A stretch of DNA of 20,803 nt from Salpingoeca rosetta (taxonomy: Eukaryota; Opisthokonta; Choanoflagellata; Craspedida; Salpingoecidae): the NCBI RefSeq assembly GCF_000188695.1, contig NW_004754904.1:191650-212452 (forward strand), written 5' to 3'. The position numbers were made by a program, and so were the translations under genes. This document shows, in pieces, positions 1-9,124 of the stretch; the stretch's first letter is position 1; the number at the start of each line of letters is the position of its first letter. The notes beneath the pieces were generated by a model. That model saw only the letters and a list, made by a program, of their open reading frames with translations. It was not told where the DNA came from and did not search any database.

Positions 1-450
1 TGCAATATGACGTTGTTGTCACATGTGACACTTTGGCAACAACAAACAACAACGCCATCTCACAGGCCAGCCCCCCCCCACACCTTAGAACCACAACACA
101 CAACTACATCACTCCACACTTCCTCTTTCCTCCATCCCCTCAGTCCTCAGCTTGCACCACGCTGTCAAGTACACACGAGTTGATTGCGTTCAAGCAGCAG
201 GTGTTCCCTGTTTGAATATTTCATGTACTTTTGGAAGTTGTGGTAACTGACTGACCCACTCGGGGAACACGTAGACAACTGCACGTAGACAGACACAAAT
301 TAAAAGTCAAATCAGGCACAGGGACACATGCATAAGGAAGGTCGCACGCGGGCAGTGGTTGTGCACACATGTTGTCCTCGCATGACGATTTCTGGAACGC
401 GTGACAGCAGGGCCAAACACCCAAAACGACTGTTGCATGGGCGTGGTCGT
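1..450. other. Region downstream of the ZC3H11A-like gene (3'UTR and spacer)
   Basis: No convincing coding exon is visible here. The stretch lies 3' of the stop codon of the minus-strand ZC3H11A-like gene, so its right part should be that gene's 3'UTR. I see no canonical AATAAA on the minus strand. A perfect 14-bp palindrome, TGTCACATGTGACA, sits at 17-30 and contains an E-box-like CACATGTG core; a function is only a guess. A short plus-strand open frame at 33-215 is low-complexity and unsupported. Confidence 0.5.
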
Positions 451-1560
451 TCAAAGTCCCATCAGCAACTGGATTGGACAAAAGCGAGCAACAAACAGCG
501 TCAAACGTGAGATGGTTGGGGTGGATGCCTTCAATATACACACAGGCAGACACACCGACACCCACACCCACACGTACAGACACACGTACAGACGCAGACA
601 CAGACACGCCCCTCCCCCCCCCCCAAAACACACACACACACACACATAGCAAGCTCACCTCAAAGCCTTCGTCGTCATTTGGATCTGTAAAGTCCACGTC
701 GTGCGTGTCCTCTGAAGGCTTTTTCTTCTGCATGTATTCCTTAATCTCTTCAAGCGAGAACAGCTCCTTATCCTCCTCATCATCTTTGTCTTTCGTCTCC
801 TTCCGCTCTTCCTTCTTCACCTGTTCTGCCTTCTTTCCTGCGTCTTTGGTCTTCTTGTCCTTCGGGGTTGTTGTCGCCGCCGCTGGCTTCGCTGTTGTGG
901 CAGCTGGTTTGGTAGCTGTTGCCGGCTTTGCGTTGGCTGCGGGCGCTGCTGCTTTCTTGGCAGCAGGGGCCGCCTTGGTTGTCGCTGTCGTGGACACCGC
1001 TGCCTTTTTCTTCTTGGCTACTGCAGCGGTTGTGGATGGTTTTGATGCAGTTGCTGGCGTGCGCTGCGGTGGCTTCGCGGTGCTGGCATTCACAGCTTGT
1101 GCCGCCGTCGTCTTCTTCTTTGTCGACACGGCTGCTGCTGCTGTCGTTGCGGGTGCCGTTGCGGGTGCCTTTGCCTTCGACACAACAGCGGGCTTCCCTG
1201 CGCTGCTCGGCCTGCGAACACCGGCTTTGGTTGGCGCTGGCTTTGCAGCAGCAGCCGTGTTGCTTGCCGCCGTAGCCACCGCCTTCTTCTTGGTCGTCTT
1301 CGCTGGCTTGGTTGTCGTGGTCGTGGTCGTGGTCGCGGTGGACGGTGTTGTTGTCTTTGTAGCTGTCGCTGCTGGTGCTTTTGCTGGTGCCTTCTTGCCA
1401 GCGGTGGCAGCGGTGGTTGCAATCTTCTTTTTCACAACCGCCGCAGCGCCGGCTGTTGTTGTTGGCGTTGCTGCTGTGCTTGTGCCCTTGACTGGGGCTG
1501 TTTGCTGCTTAGGGGTCGTCGTCGTTGTCGTCGTTGACGCTCGCTTCGCCTTCGTCTTCG

Positions 1561-1595
<35 letters not shown>

Positions 1596-3152
1596 GGTTG
1601 CGGTTTGGTCGCCGCCACCACCGGCTTAGTCGATGCTGATGCTTTGCTCGTTGCAGCAGGCGCCGCTGTCGTTGGAGTTGGCGTTGGCGTTTTGGCAGGG
1701 GTTGTTTCCTTCTTCTTCAGGGTTTGCAAAGTCGGTGTCGTCGTCGTCGTCGATGTCGTCGTCGTCGTCGGCGTCGCTGGCTTGGCTGTTGAAGGTCGCT
1801 TTGCCGACGCCTTTGCCTTTTTTGTCATGGGCTCGGTTTTTGCTGGCGCGGTGACTGCTGTTTTGGGTGACTTGATTGGCTGCTCCTTCTTGATATCTGC
1901 GAGGCGCTTGATCGTGAACACTGGCGCTGGTGCTGGTGTTGACGTTGTTGCGACCTTTGCCTTCTTCGCTGCCACCGCTTCGCCACCCGCTGTTGACGCT
2001 GATGACGGCGTGCCAGACACCCGCCGCTTCGGGCTCGTTCGGCCACCAGCTTTACCTGCTGCTGACGCCACTGCTGCTGTCGTCGTTGCCGTCGTCGTTG
2101 CCGTCGTCGTCGTCGTCGCTGAACCTGCTGCCTTTGTAGCTACCGCCGCCGCTGTTGCAGTGGAGGAGGAGGAGGAGGAGGAGGCCTTGGCAGCACCATT
2201 TTTGGACTGGCGGATGCGGGAGAGGGGAAGAACCTCAAAGGTCGCACCACCACCACCACTGCCGCTGCTGCTGGCGGCAGGGCTGGTCGTAGTCTTCTGG
2301 CCAGTAGCAGCCAGCTTCTGCGCAACCTGCTGCTGCTGCTGTTGCTTGTTGCGCTTGGGGACAGGTGGCATGATGAGCTTGGCACGCTTTGCAGCATTGT
2401 CTGCATCTGTGCCAGTGCCGTCTGCGCCGCCGCTGCCGGTGTTCTTGTTCTTGGTCGGCGCTGTCTTGCTGCTGGGGTCGGCCTTGGCCACGGCTGGGCC
2501 AGATGTTGCTCGCGTGAACAGGAGTTGCGCACCCGCACTCTTCTTCCCCTGCCTACCGCCAGCACTGCCCCTCCTAGCTGCTGCCGCTCCTGCAGTTATT
2601 CCAGCCGTTGTTGCTGGTGTCGCCTTTGCAGCTGCCGCATTGGGCTTCTTGGTTGTCGGAGCAGCGGCCTTGGTATTGCTGCCACCGGGCACCTTAACAC
2701 CCTCCAGCCGCGCGTGCACCGGTACCTTCTTCTTGGTCGTTGATGCCGCTGCCGCCGCTGCTGCGGGTGCGTGTGTCGTTTCCTTGCGTACGTTCACGTT
2801 CTTTGGCTTGGCCGCCCCATCCAACTGCTGCTGCTGCTGCTGCTGCTTCATCTTGTGCTGTTCCTTGGCCTTCTTCTGCTTGAGCTTGGCCTTGAGCTGC
2901 TCCCGCATGCGCGCCTCAGAGCGCGAAATCACATTCACAGAAGACGATGATGATGGCGCTGATGATGATGTTGTTGGGGGTGGCGGCATGCGAGCAGACG
3001 GCGCATGGGCTGGGCGATGTTGCGGGTGTTGCTGATGTTGCATCAGGCCGGGATTGCGGCCCATCATGGTGACATGACCAACATTGCCAGGGCCACCACC
3101 GACAGGACCGTTTGCCATCATCCCAATGCCACGCCCAGCCATCATCCCACGC

Positions 3153-3200
<48 letters not shown>

Positions 3201-5448
3201 ATCATCATCGTTGGCATCGTTGGTCCTCGCGGCCCGTAGCTGCCCATGCCCATGCCAATACCCATGCGCATGTGTTGGGGCGGCATTGCTGTCCCCGCCG
3301 CCGCCGCTGTTGTGGGCGGACGCGGGCGCGACACGGGGGCAAACCTGCCCATTGGCGGCGATGTGGGCGTTGTTGTGGCTGTGACTGGTGTTGCGTGTGG
3401 TGTTGGCAGGGCCGAGTAGGGCGGCGCATTCATCGTCGTTGCCGGAGCTGGTGGACGGCCCATGAGGCCCGGGCGAAACTGCCGCTGCGGGGACACAGGG
3501 CCGGGCGTTGGTTGTGGGCCATAAGGCATGCCACGCGCCCCGGCTGGCGGTTGCTGGTGAGGTCCACGGGAGGGCGATGGCATCAGGCCAAACAGCGGCG
3601 CTGACGATGATGATGACGACGAAGATGACGATGGTGGTGCAGAGAATGGTGGTGGCGCAGCCGCCCTTGTTGTCGGTACCAATCTCGACGTCATCGTTGT
3701 CGGTGTGTGTTGAGTGTTGGCACCTGTGGAGGCGAGCTTGAATAGAGGAGTTGACGAGGATGACTTGGCAGGTGTGGTAGTTGTCGGTGGCTTTGTTGTG
3801 TTGAGGGGCCTCTTGTTGCCGATTGCTGGTGTTGCCATTGTTGTCGATGGGCGTTTGGGGCCGCTCACGGAGAAAGGGGCTCTGTTCTTGTGTCTGAAAG
3901 GGCAGTTTGGCTTGGTACATCCGCCCGGCTGTGTTTCCCAGTAGCAAGGCACAGTGCTGCGGTCCTTGGTGTCCTCAAAGTGCCTCAGTTTACAGCCGGG
4001 GTTGGTGCACTCGCCGTTCTTCCAGTGCGGGCAGACAATGTTTGTCTTGAGGGCCGCTTCCGAGTGTCGGAAGGGGCATGCCGCGCCCTGTGTTGCGACG
4101 AAAGAAGAGACAATGGACGAGACGTCGTTAACGAAGGGGCCGGTGGGCGTTGTCGTCGGTCAGGTTGTTCAGGTTGTGATTCGGGTTGGTGGAAGATGAC
4201 GAGGGTGATGGAGGGCGTGCCGAGTCCCGGAGAAGGGGTCGCGGGAACCAGAAGAAGTTCAGTTCAGGGGGAGAGGGGCACGCGAAGTTGCATCGTCATC
4301 ATGAGTGGAAGATGGATGGATGTTGGTTGAATCGGAATGAAAGAGTGGAGAGGGTGGAGACGACCGCGATCATGACGATGACTGTGTCACTGCCCATGAA
4401 GCTGATGTCGAGTGGATGACGCGATTGCACGCCCCAAGGTCAAGGGCTGACGAGCACAAGGCAAGAGACGACAGAGAAGAGAGGTGGTGGGGCGGAGGGG
4501 TGTGTGCGTGTGTGGACCACAGCCACTGCGCTGTTTTGTGTCCACCATGCAGACGGACAGCACACATGGGAAACTGGAATACAACGTTGTTGGTTGGGTG
4601 TGACCAACAGAGCAACGCACACTCTCCAGCAGGATGTGGGACAGACGTGCAGCCAACAGAAAGGGAGCATAGGGCGAGGCTGGCTCTGGTGATCAAGACC
4701 ACCAGAACCTGATGGGGAAGGGCAGAACACAGACGACATGAAAGGGACGGGCGGGGGAGAGGAAGCAACTCGAGGAAAAAAAAAGACAAACACGTTACAG
4801 CGCGTGCGCGTGTGTGTGTTTGCGTGTATTTGCGCAAGTTTGGGTGTTGGCCTTGGCACTTGTCGTGCAATGGCAATGGTGGGGGTGGAGGTGCTTCTTG
4901 TTGTGGCGTGTTTGCTTCTTGTTGTGGTGTGTTTGCTTCTTGTTGTGTCTGGGTGCTGTGGGGTGTGGGGTGTGGACCGGCCGAGGTGACATGGACACGG
5001 CTGCCAAGGCACACGGAGGGCACGTCACTCAACACAACACGGAGCACAGGAGACACAAGCCGCTTCCCCATCACCTTGCGCCCTCGCCCCGCGACAAACG
5101 AGCAGATTGACGAACAGATAGAGAGAGAGAAAGGGAGAGAGGGAGAGAGAGGAAAGCGACGGTAGGAAAGGGAGCCTCGAAGGAGGGGAGAAAGGTGGGA
5201 AGGCAAGGTGCACACAGACACACACAGACACACACAGACACACACAGACACACAGACACACAGACACACAGACAAACACAGACAAACAAACACAAACACA
5301 AGCACAGACACAAACCGACATACAAGCAAGGGCTCGCGAGTTCAACTAACAAGGGGGTTGTTTTCTAATTCACTCATACGCCAGGCTACCCTACCTTTGA
5401 GCAAGTTGAGAACAGGAAGAACCTGCAGTCTGTGTTGCTGCTGGCCAT
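451..5448 (-). CDS. ZC3H11A: ZC3H11A-like CCCH zinc-finger protein, 3 exons, about 1166 aa
   Basis: Exons (minus strand) are 5395-5448, 659-4087 and 451-468, giving 18 + 1143 + 5 codons before the stop. Three CCCH fingers open the protein: C8/C16/C22/H26, C37/C45/C50/H54 and C66/C75/C80/H84. Peptides CRFFLFSTC, CPFRHSEAAL and PCYWETQPGGC match vertebrate ZC3H11A closely. That protein works with the TREX complex in nuclear mRNA export; the role here is inferred from homology. The ATG at 5448 has a good context (acaATGG). Finger 1 is split by a 1307-nt phase-0 intron. After residue 85 the protein is almost wholly Pro/Ser, Gln, then Lys/Ala/Thr-rich. LEEI-like motifs stand out: FEVLPLSRIRQ (about 634), FTIKRLADIKKEQ (about 742) and LFSLEEIKEYMQ (about 1126), resembling the repeated IKTLEEI motifs of human ZC3H11A. 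The last exon encodes only LLMGL and is the least certain part. Confidence 0.88.
469..658 (-). other. Intron 2 of the ZC3H11A-like gene, CA/TG microsatellite-filled
   Basis: Donor GAG|GTGAGC at 658. Acceptor ttgtccaatccag ends at 469 after a T-rich tract. The sense strand has (TG)n directly after the donor, a G run, then TGTC/TGTCTG repeats. Reading through would add repeat-encoded residues unlike the rest of the protein, which is why I splice here. Confidence 0.7.
535..648. repeat. Compound CA/CAGA microsatellite with a C11 run
   Basis: The plus strand shows CACACA and CAGACA units from about 535 to 606, a run of C at 615-624, then (CA)n to 646. It lies entirely within intron 2 of the ZC3H11A-like gene. 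Confidence 0.85.
1562..1594 (-). repeat. CAG triplet run encoding 11 Gln
   Basis: This is an uninterrupted CTG run on the plus strand, CAG in the coding sense. It encodes a Gln run that follows a KPQP stretch in the Lys/Ala/Thr-rich half of the ZC3H11A-like protein. The purity of the codon run suggests recent slippage and length polymorphism. Confidence 0.85.
3152..3199 (-). repeat. CAG/CAA triplet run encoding 16 Gln
   Basis: Sixteen Gln codons follow three ATG (Met) codons. The 5' part is pure CAG and then three CAA codons interrupt it. It lies in the Pro/Met/Gly-rich section of the ZC3H11A-like protein. Confidence 0.88.
4893..4955. repeat. Three tandem copies of a 21-bp unit
   Basis: Units start at 4893, 4914 and 4935 and share the core GCTTCTTGTTGTGG; copies 1 and 2 differ at a single base and copy 3 diverges at its end. 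This is a minisatellite inside intron 1 of the ZC3H11A-like gene. Confidence 0.85.
5211..5300. repeat. CACACAGA-type microsatellite
   Basis: Units of 8-10 bp (CACACAGACA) shade into CAGACAAACA. It lies in intron 1 of the ZC3H11A-like gene, 95-184 nt after the 5' splice site. It is TG/TGTC on the sense strand. Confidence 0.85.
5395..5448 (-). CDS. ZC3H11A: First coding exon of the ZC3H11A-like gene
   Basis: This 54-nt exon reads MASSNTDCRFFLFSTCSK and then the donor AAG|GTAGGG. It supplies C8 and C16 of the first CCCH finger; C22 and H26 come from the next exon, which begins at 4087 after the acceptor caacacag. The join gives C-x7-C-x5-C-x3-H, the spacing of finger 1 in human ZC3H11A. Translating exon 2 alone gives no Met and meets an in-frame stop at 4160-4162, so this exon is needed. 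Confidence 0.85.
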
Positions 5449-5801
5449 TGTTGCCGTTGTGGGGTGTTGTGGTTGATGGATAGTCGTGAGGTGGTAATGA
5501 TGGTTGGTGATGGTGCGTGCGTGTGGTGTCGGCTGTTCGCTGCGTGCTCGTAGCTGCTACCGCGCGAGAACGTTCACGGCAGAGACGAAAATTGGATGGA
5601 AATTTTGCATAGATTTCTTCATTTGCGTTGAAGATGGTTTGTGGTGTCGTGTTTACTTGGCGCAACTGGTTGGTTGGTTTGTGTGGTTGGTGTGGTGTGG
5701 TTGCTGTTGGGATGCTTGGTGTTGTTGTGAGTACGTTTTGCAGTCCCAACGACAACATGTCTCACGCGCACGCACACGGTCCAGCGGGCGGGCCATCCGC
5801 T
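5449..5801 (-). promoter_or_regulatory. Short spacer: 3' end of carboxypeptidase gene and promoter/5'UTR of ZC3H11A-like gene
   Basis: Only 353 bp separate the stop codon of the upstream carboxypeptidase (5802) from the ATG of the ZC3H11A-like gene (5448), both on the minus strand. The carboxypeptidase 3'UTR and terminator and the downstream promoter and 5'UTR must all fit here. I see no clear TATA box or AATAAA on the minus strand. The minus strand is rich in CAACA/CCACC repeats near the ATG. Confidence 0.5.
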
Positions 5802-6884
5802 TTAGAACGGCTGGTTGTTGAGGAAGCGCTTGAACATGGTCAAGGCTTGGGCTGTTGTTTGGGGTTGGGGCAAGAAGGAGAAAGGTGAGAGGTAAATGTG
5901 ACCACGGCGAATGCTCCATGAGATCCAACAGACACATGAGCACATACACAGACACACACACACACACAGACAGACAGACACACAGACAGACAGACAGACA
6001 CACACACACACACACAGACAGACACACAGACAGACAGACACACACACACACACACAGACAGACAGGCACACACACACACAGACAGACAGACAGACACACA
6101 GACAGACAGATACACACACACAGACAGACAGACAGACACACACACACATGAACGCACACCCCACACACAACATATACACACACAGACATAGTGACTGACC
6201 TGGTTTGTGCTGTGGCACAAGGTGGCCGGCGCCAGAGACGGTGAGGAAGGTGAAGTTGTGCTGGCCAGCGTTGTATGTGGTGACGTAGCCAGCCTGGATC
6301 TCCTGGTTTGGCTCGTCCGAGCTTGGGCTGGTCCACGGGCGCCAGGCCTCCTTCTCCGGGAAGCCGAGCTCGCGGGTCCACTCCTCAGAGCCCCAGTAGG
6401 GCACGCAGGCGTCGACCGAGCCAGAGTAGATGAGGATGCGGTACTTCTGTGCCAGCGTCTTGTAGAGCGGGCGCAGGTCGGCGGCGGTGCGGCGGTACTG
6501 CTGGCGGCCCTGGTGGTCAACGTGCAGAGCCTTCTGCACATCGGGCTTGGACAGCCACATGCCCATCACCTTCTCCGCGCCGCACGCGTAGTCGTTGAGG
6601 GCGCCGGCAACGCCCTTCTGCAGCTGCGGGTGCACGGCAAACGCCTGGGAGCCGGTTGTGGTGAACTCGCGTGCCTCGCGCAGCTGGCGGTAGATGTCAG
6701 ACACCCTGGTGGTAGTGAAATAAGTGTGTGTGTGGGGGGGGGAGGGAAGGGCATGCAAACAGGGGAGCGTAGAGAGGGAGCGGTGAGCGGTGTAAGGCGA
6801 GAAGAGGAGAACAACTTCAGCATGGCAGAGAAAAGGGAGACAGACGCAGAGGAAATCTGAGACAAGAGAGAGAGAGAGGCGGGT

Positions 6885-6971
<87 letters not shown>

Positions 6972-8742
6972 TACGTGACTTGGTCGCTGCCACACTGGTC
7001 GTAGACGTTGTAGATGTCAAAGTTGCCAATCTTGCGGTTCATCTCGGAGAGGGCGGCGCGGCACTGTTGCGTCTCCTTGGTGAAGTTGCCGCAGGCATCC
7101 TTGATCTTGGGGTACAGGGTCTGCGGGTACATGCCGTGGCCGTAGTAGAACTCCACAGCAATGCGGTCAGCCTGGTTCTGGAAGCCGCACGTCGACACCT
7201 CGTTACCGATGCAGCCATCGCCAATCGCAGCACCCTATTCGCGCGGGTGTATGTCGAAGAGATGGCGGTGAGGCAAAGGCAAAGTGGGCATGCAGTCAAG
7301 CAAGGAGCAGATGCAAACATGCAGGGGCGACCGACACGATGGTGAGAGCAGCATATCAGTCCCAACAGACCTTGAGGTTCAGGTTACCGCGGGCATCCAC
7401 GGCCTTGAGAATCTCGGGAATGTAGATACCGGCATACGACTCGCCTGCGAACACACACGCATGCGATGGGGTGTGTGAGCGAGGACCATGAAACGAAGAA
7501 GGGAAACGGGCTCGTGTGCACACAAAAATGGATCACACATGATGCTCACGCGTGTGCAGACAAAGCTGGAGACATAAGCGCATAGACACAACCAGGCAGA
7601 CACGTAGACAGACACACACACACATAGACAGACAGACACACACACACACACAAACACATACACAGACAGACACACGTACCGGTGATGTAGAAGTCGTTCT
7701 TCTTGTACTCGGAGAAGCCGTTGAAGAAGCCGTCGAGGAAATCGGCAAACTCCTCGCCAACGCTCTCGTCCGTGTTGACGCAGTCAACGCCCTCGGCGCA
7801 GTAGCTGAAGCCAACGCCCTTGGGCTGCTCGACGTACAGCATGTTGGCGATGGTGCTCCAGGAGTATGGGTTGTAGAGCAGGGTGATGTTGCCGTGCTCG
7901 TCAAGGCTGTTGTCGTTGGTCTGGAACTGGCCATTCTCCTGTTAAGGGGGAGGGAGGGGGAGGTGACAAAACAAACCAACGCAGGTGAAACACAAACGAA
8001 GCGTGAGCGTGAGCGTGTGTATGTGTGTGTATGTGTGTGCGCGTGCGTGTGGTACGTGTGTTGTTGCTGCGGGTGTTGTTGTTGTATGTATGTGTGTGTG
8101 TGTGCTACGTGTGTAGGTGCTATTGTTGGCTTGGACGTTTCCGCAATCGATAACCACCACAAGACATCATGCACACACACACACACATACCGTGAGGAGG
8201 CCAACGAGAGAGGAGGAACCGGGGCCTGTGAAATCGCCAGATCGAGTGTGGACGAGGACGTGAGAATGCAGCAAAGCGAACGAGCGTGGCATGCGTGCAT
8301 GGGTTGGTGTGTTGGGCGTGTATGGGGAAAGTGAAAAAGAGATGCAACAGGGACAAGTGCATGTTGTACGCGTGCGTGTGTCTGCGTGTGCGTGTGTCTG
8401 TGGTTGTGTGTGTGTGTGTGTCTGTTTGTTTTGGCTTTGCATGTGCGCCTGTGTGTGCGTGTGTGTCTGCATGCCTTTGTCATGCATGAGCAATACTCAC
8501 CGCCATTGAGCCAGACGACGACAGGGGCGGTGGATGGGTTCTTCTCGGACTCAATGAACCAGTAATGGAGGAAACCCTTGCCGTTTCCAACAGGGAGATA
8601 GCCGGAGTAGTGCTTGGAAGGAAGTGCCTTGTCCCAGCCTGGGTAATGTGTGAGCAAGCAAGTGTCGTGCGCAGGGCGTGTGTGCATGTCCAGATGAGAC
8701 GGGGAGGGAGAGAGAGTGTGTGTGTGAGAGAGAGGGGGGGGG

Positions 8743-8804
<62 letters not shown>

Positions 8805-9017
8805 CACAGAAACACCGACACACAGACACACAGACACACAGACACACAGACACACAGACACACAGACACACAGACATACAGACACACAGACACACAGACA
8901 CACACGCAGACATCCACCCGTACCTGGGAGGGAGGTCACTTGATCCTTGGTGATGGCTGCGTTGCAGGTGGCCGCCACAAGGGCGAGCACAAGCGCAGTT
9001 GCCAAAACAAACCTCAT
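5802..9017 (-). CDS. S10 serine carboxypeptidase (cathepsin A / carboxypeptidase Y family), 8 exons, 471 aa
   Basis: Exons (minus): 8924-9017, 8501-8638, 8191-8225, 7680-7938, 7371-7444, 6975-7234, 6200-6705, 5802-5851; total 1416 nt, all phases closing. The start at 9017 begins a signal peptide (MRFVLATALVLALVAATCNA), so the enzyme enters the secretory or lysosomal route. S10 enzymes release C-terminal residues from peptides at acid pH. Landmarks are the oxyanion segment WLNGGPGSSS (about 74-83), NPYSW, the nucleophile Ser178 in GESYAGIYIP, Asp385 in YSGSVDACVP and His448 in GAGHLVPQHKP, with the tail MFKRFLNNQPF. Length is normal for the family. The usual Cys of GGPGCSS is Ser81, and the Asp usually found in SGD is Ser383. 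NITL, NFTK and NFTF are possible N-glycosylation sites. Family is certain; orthology within S10 is not. Confidence 0.95.
5852..6199 (-). other. Carboxypeptidase intron 7
   Basis: Donor CCAG|GTCAGT at 6199, acceptor caacag ending at 5852, phase 1. The sense strand is TG and TGTC repeats from soon after the donor. The join yields HKP-A-Q-A-LTMF, as expected for S10 proteins, which fixes both sites. Confidence 0.85.
5943..6180. repeat. Long CACA/CAGA microsatellite (about 240 bp)
   Basis: Alternating blocks of (CA)n and (CAGA)n fill most of carboxypeptidase intron 7. On the transcribed-sense strand it is (TG)n and (TGTC)n. Confidence 0.9.
6886..6967. repeat. Pure (CA)41 microsatellite
   Basis: This is an 82-nt uninterrupted CA run within carboxypeptidase intron 6. 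On the sense strand it is (TG)41, beginning within ten nt of the donor GTACGT at 6974. Its purity predicts high polymorphism. Confidence 0.95.
7585..7676. repeat. CA/CAGA microsatellite in carboxypeptidase intron 4
   Basis: Mixed CACACA, CAGACAGA and CATACA blocks lie next to the donor at 7679; the sense strand is TGTG/TGTC directly after GTACGTG. Confidence 0.85.
8008..8190. repeat. TG-rich tracts and a (CA)n run in carboxypeptidase intron 3
   Basis: Plus-strand GTGTGTATGTGTG-type repeats occupy about 8008-8105. A separate (CA)n is at 8171-8187, immediately after the donor on the sense (minus) strand, where it reads (TG)n. Confidence 0.75.
8375..8472. repeat. GTGTGC/GTGT-rich tract in carboxypeptidase intron 2
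   Basis: Imperfect GT, GCGT and GTCT repeats. In this intron the sense strand is CA-rich, the reverse of most introns in the window. Confidence 0.75.
8746..8908. repeat. (AG)28 followed by a GACACACA 8-mer array
   Basis: A pure AG run (8746-8802) is followed after a short gap by about ten units of the 8-mer CAGACACA (8816-8905). Both lie in carboxypeptidase intron 1; on the sense strand the order is TGTGTCTG units near the donor, then (CT)n near the acceptor. Confidence 0.9.
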
Positions 9018-9124
9018 CTTCGATCGCAGGTGGTTCAGTGGCAGCAACAGTCTGGAGGGAAATGGAGGGAAAGTGCCGAGTCAGCACAAATCAATCAACA
9101 TCGGCGACAGCGACAGACAGTGAC
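9018..9124. promoter_or_regulatory. 107-bp divergent interval between carboxypeptidase and ALKBH4 start codons
   Basis: The two start codons face away from each other across 107 bp, so this is a shared bidirectional control region or the transcripts overlap at their 5' ends. I see no TATA box on either strand. On the minus strand a pyrimidine tract ending ccctccag (AG at 9053-9052) resembles a 3' splice site, 34 nt upstream of the carboxypeptidase ATG. If used, the carboxypeptidase 5'UTR begins further right, antisense to ALKBH4. Confidence 0.55.

Larger units (their letters stand above)
4088..5394 (-). other. Intron 1 of the ZC3H11A-like gene (1307 nt)
   Basis: Donor GTAGGG at 5394, acceptor cgcaacacag ending at 4088. 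It splits finger 1 in phase 0. The intron holds TG/TGTC repeats on the sense strand, a GA-rich tract (about 5119-5157) and a 21-bp tandem repeat. Several frames are open here because stop codons are rare, but none gives a recognisable protein and I call no exon inside it. Confidence 0.75.

Noticed and set aside
474..3035. An 853-codon open frame on the plus strand, antisense to the ZC3H11A-like gene
   Set aside because: It is the mirror of Lys/Ala/Thr/Gln codon runs and gives Val/Ala/Cys/Phe homopolymers. The minus strand has the zinc fingers and splice logic.
5943..6180. Regularly spaced repeats that could suggest a CRISPR array
   Set aside because: These are simple CA/CAGA microsatellites without unique spacers, inside a eukaryotic intron.
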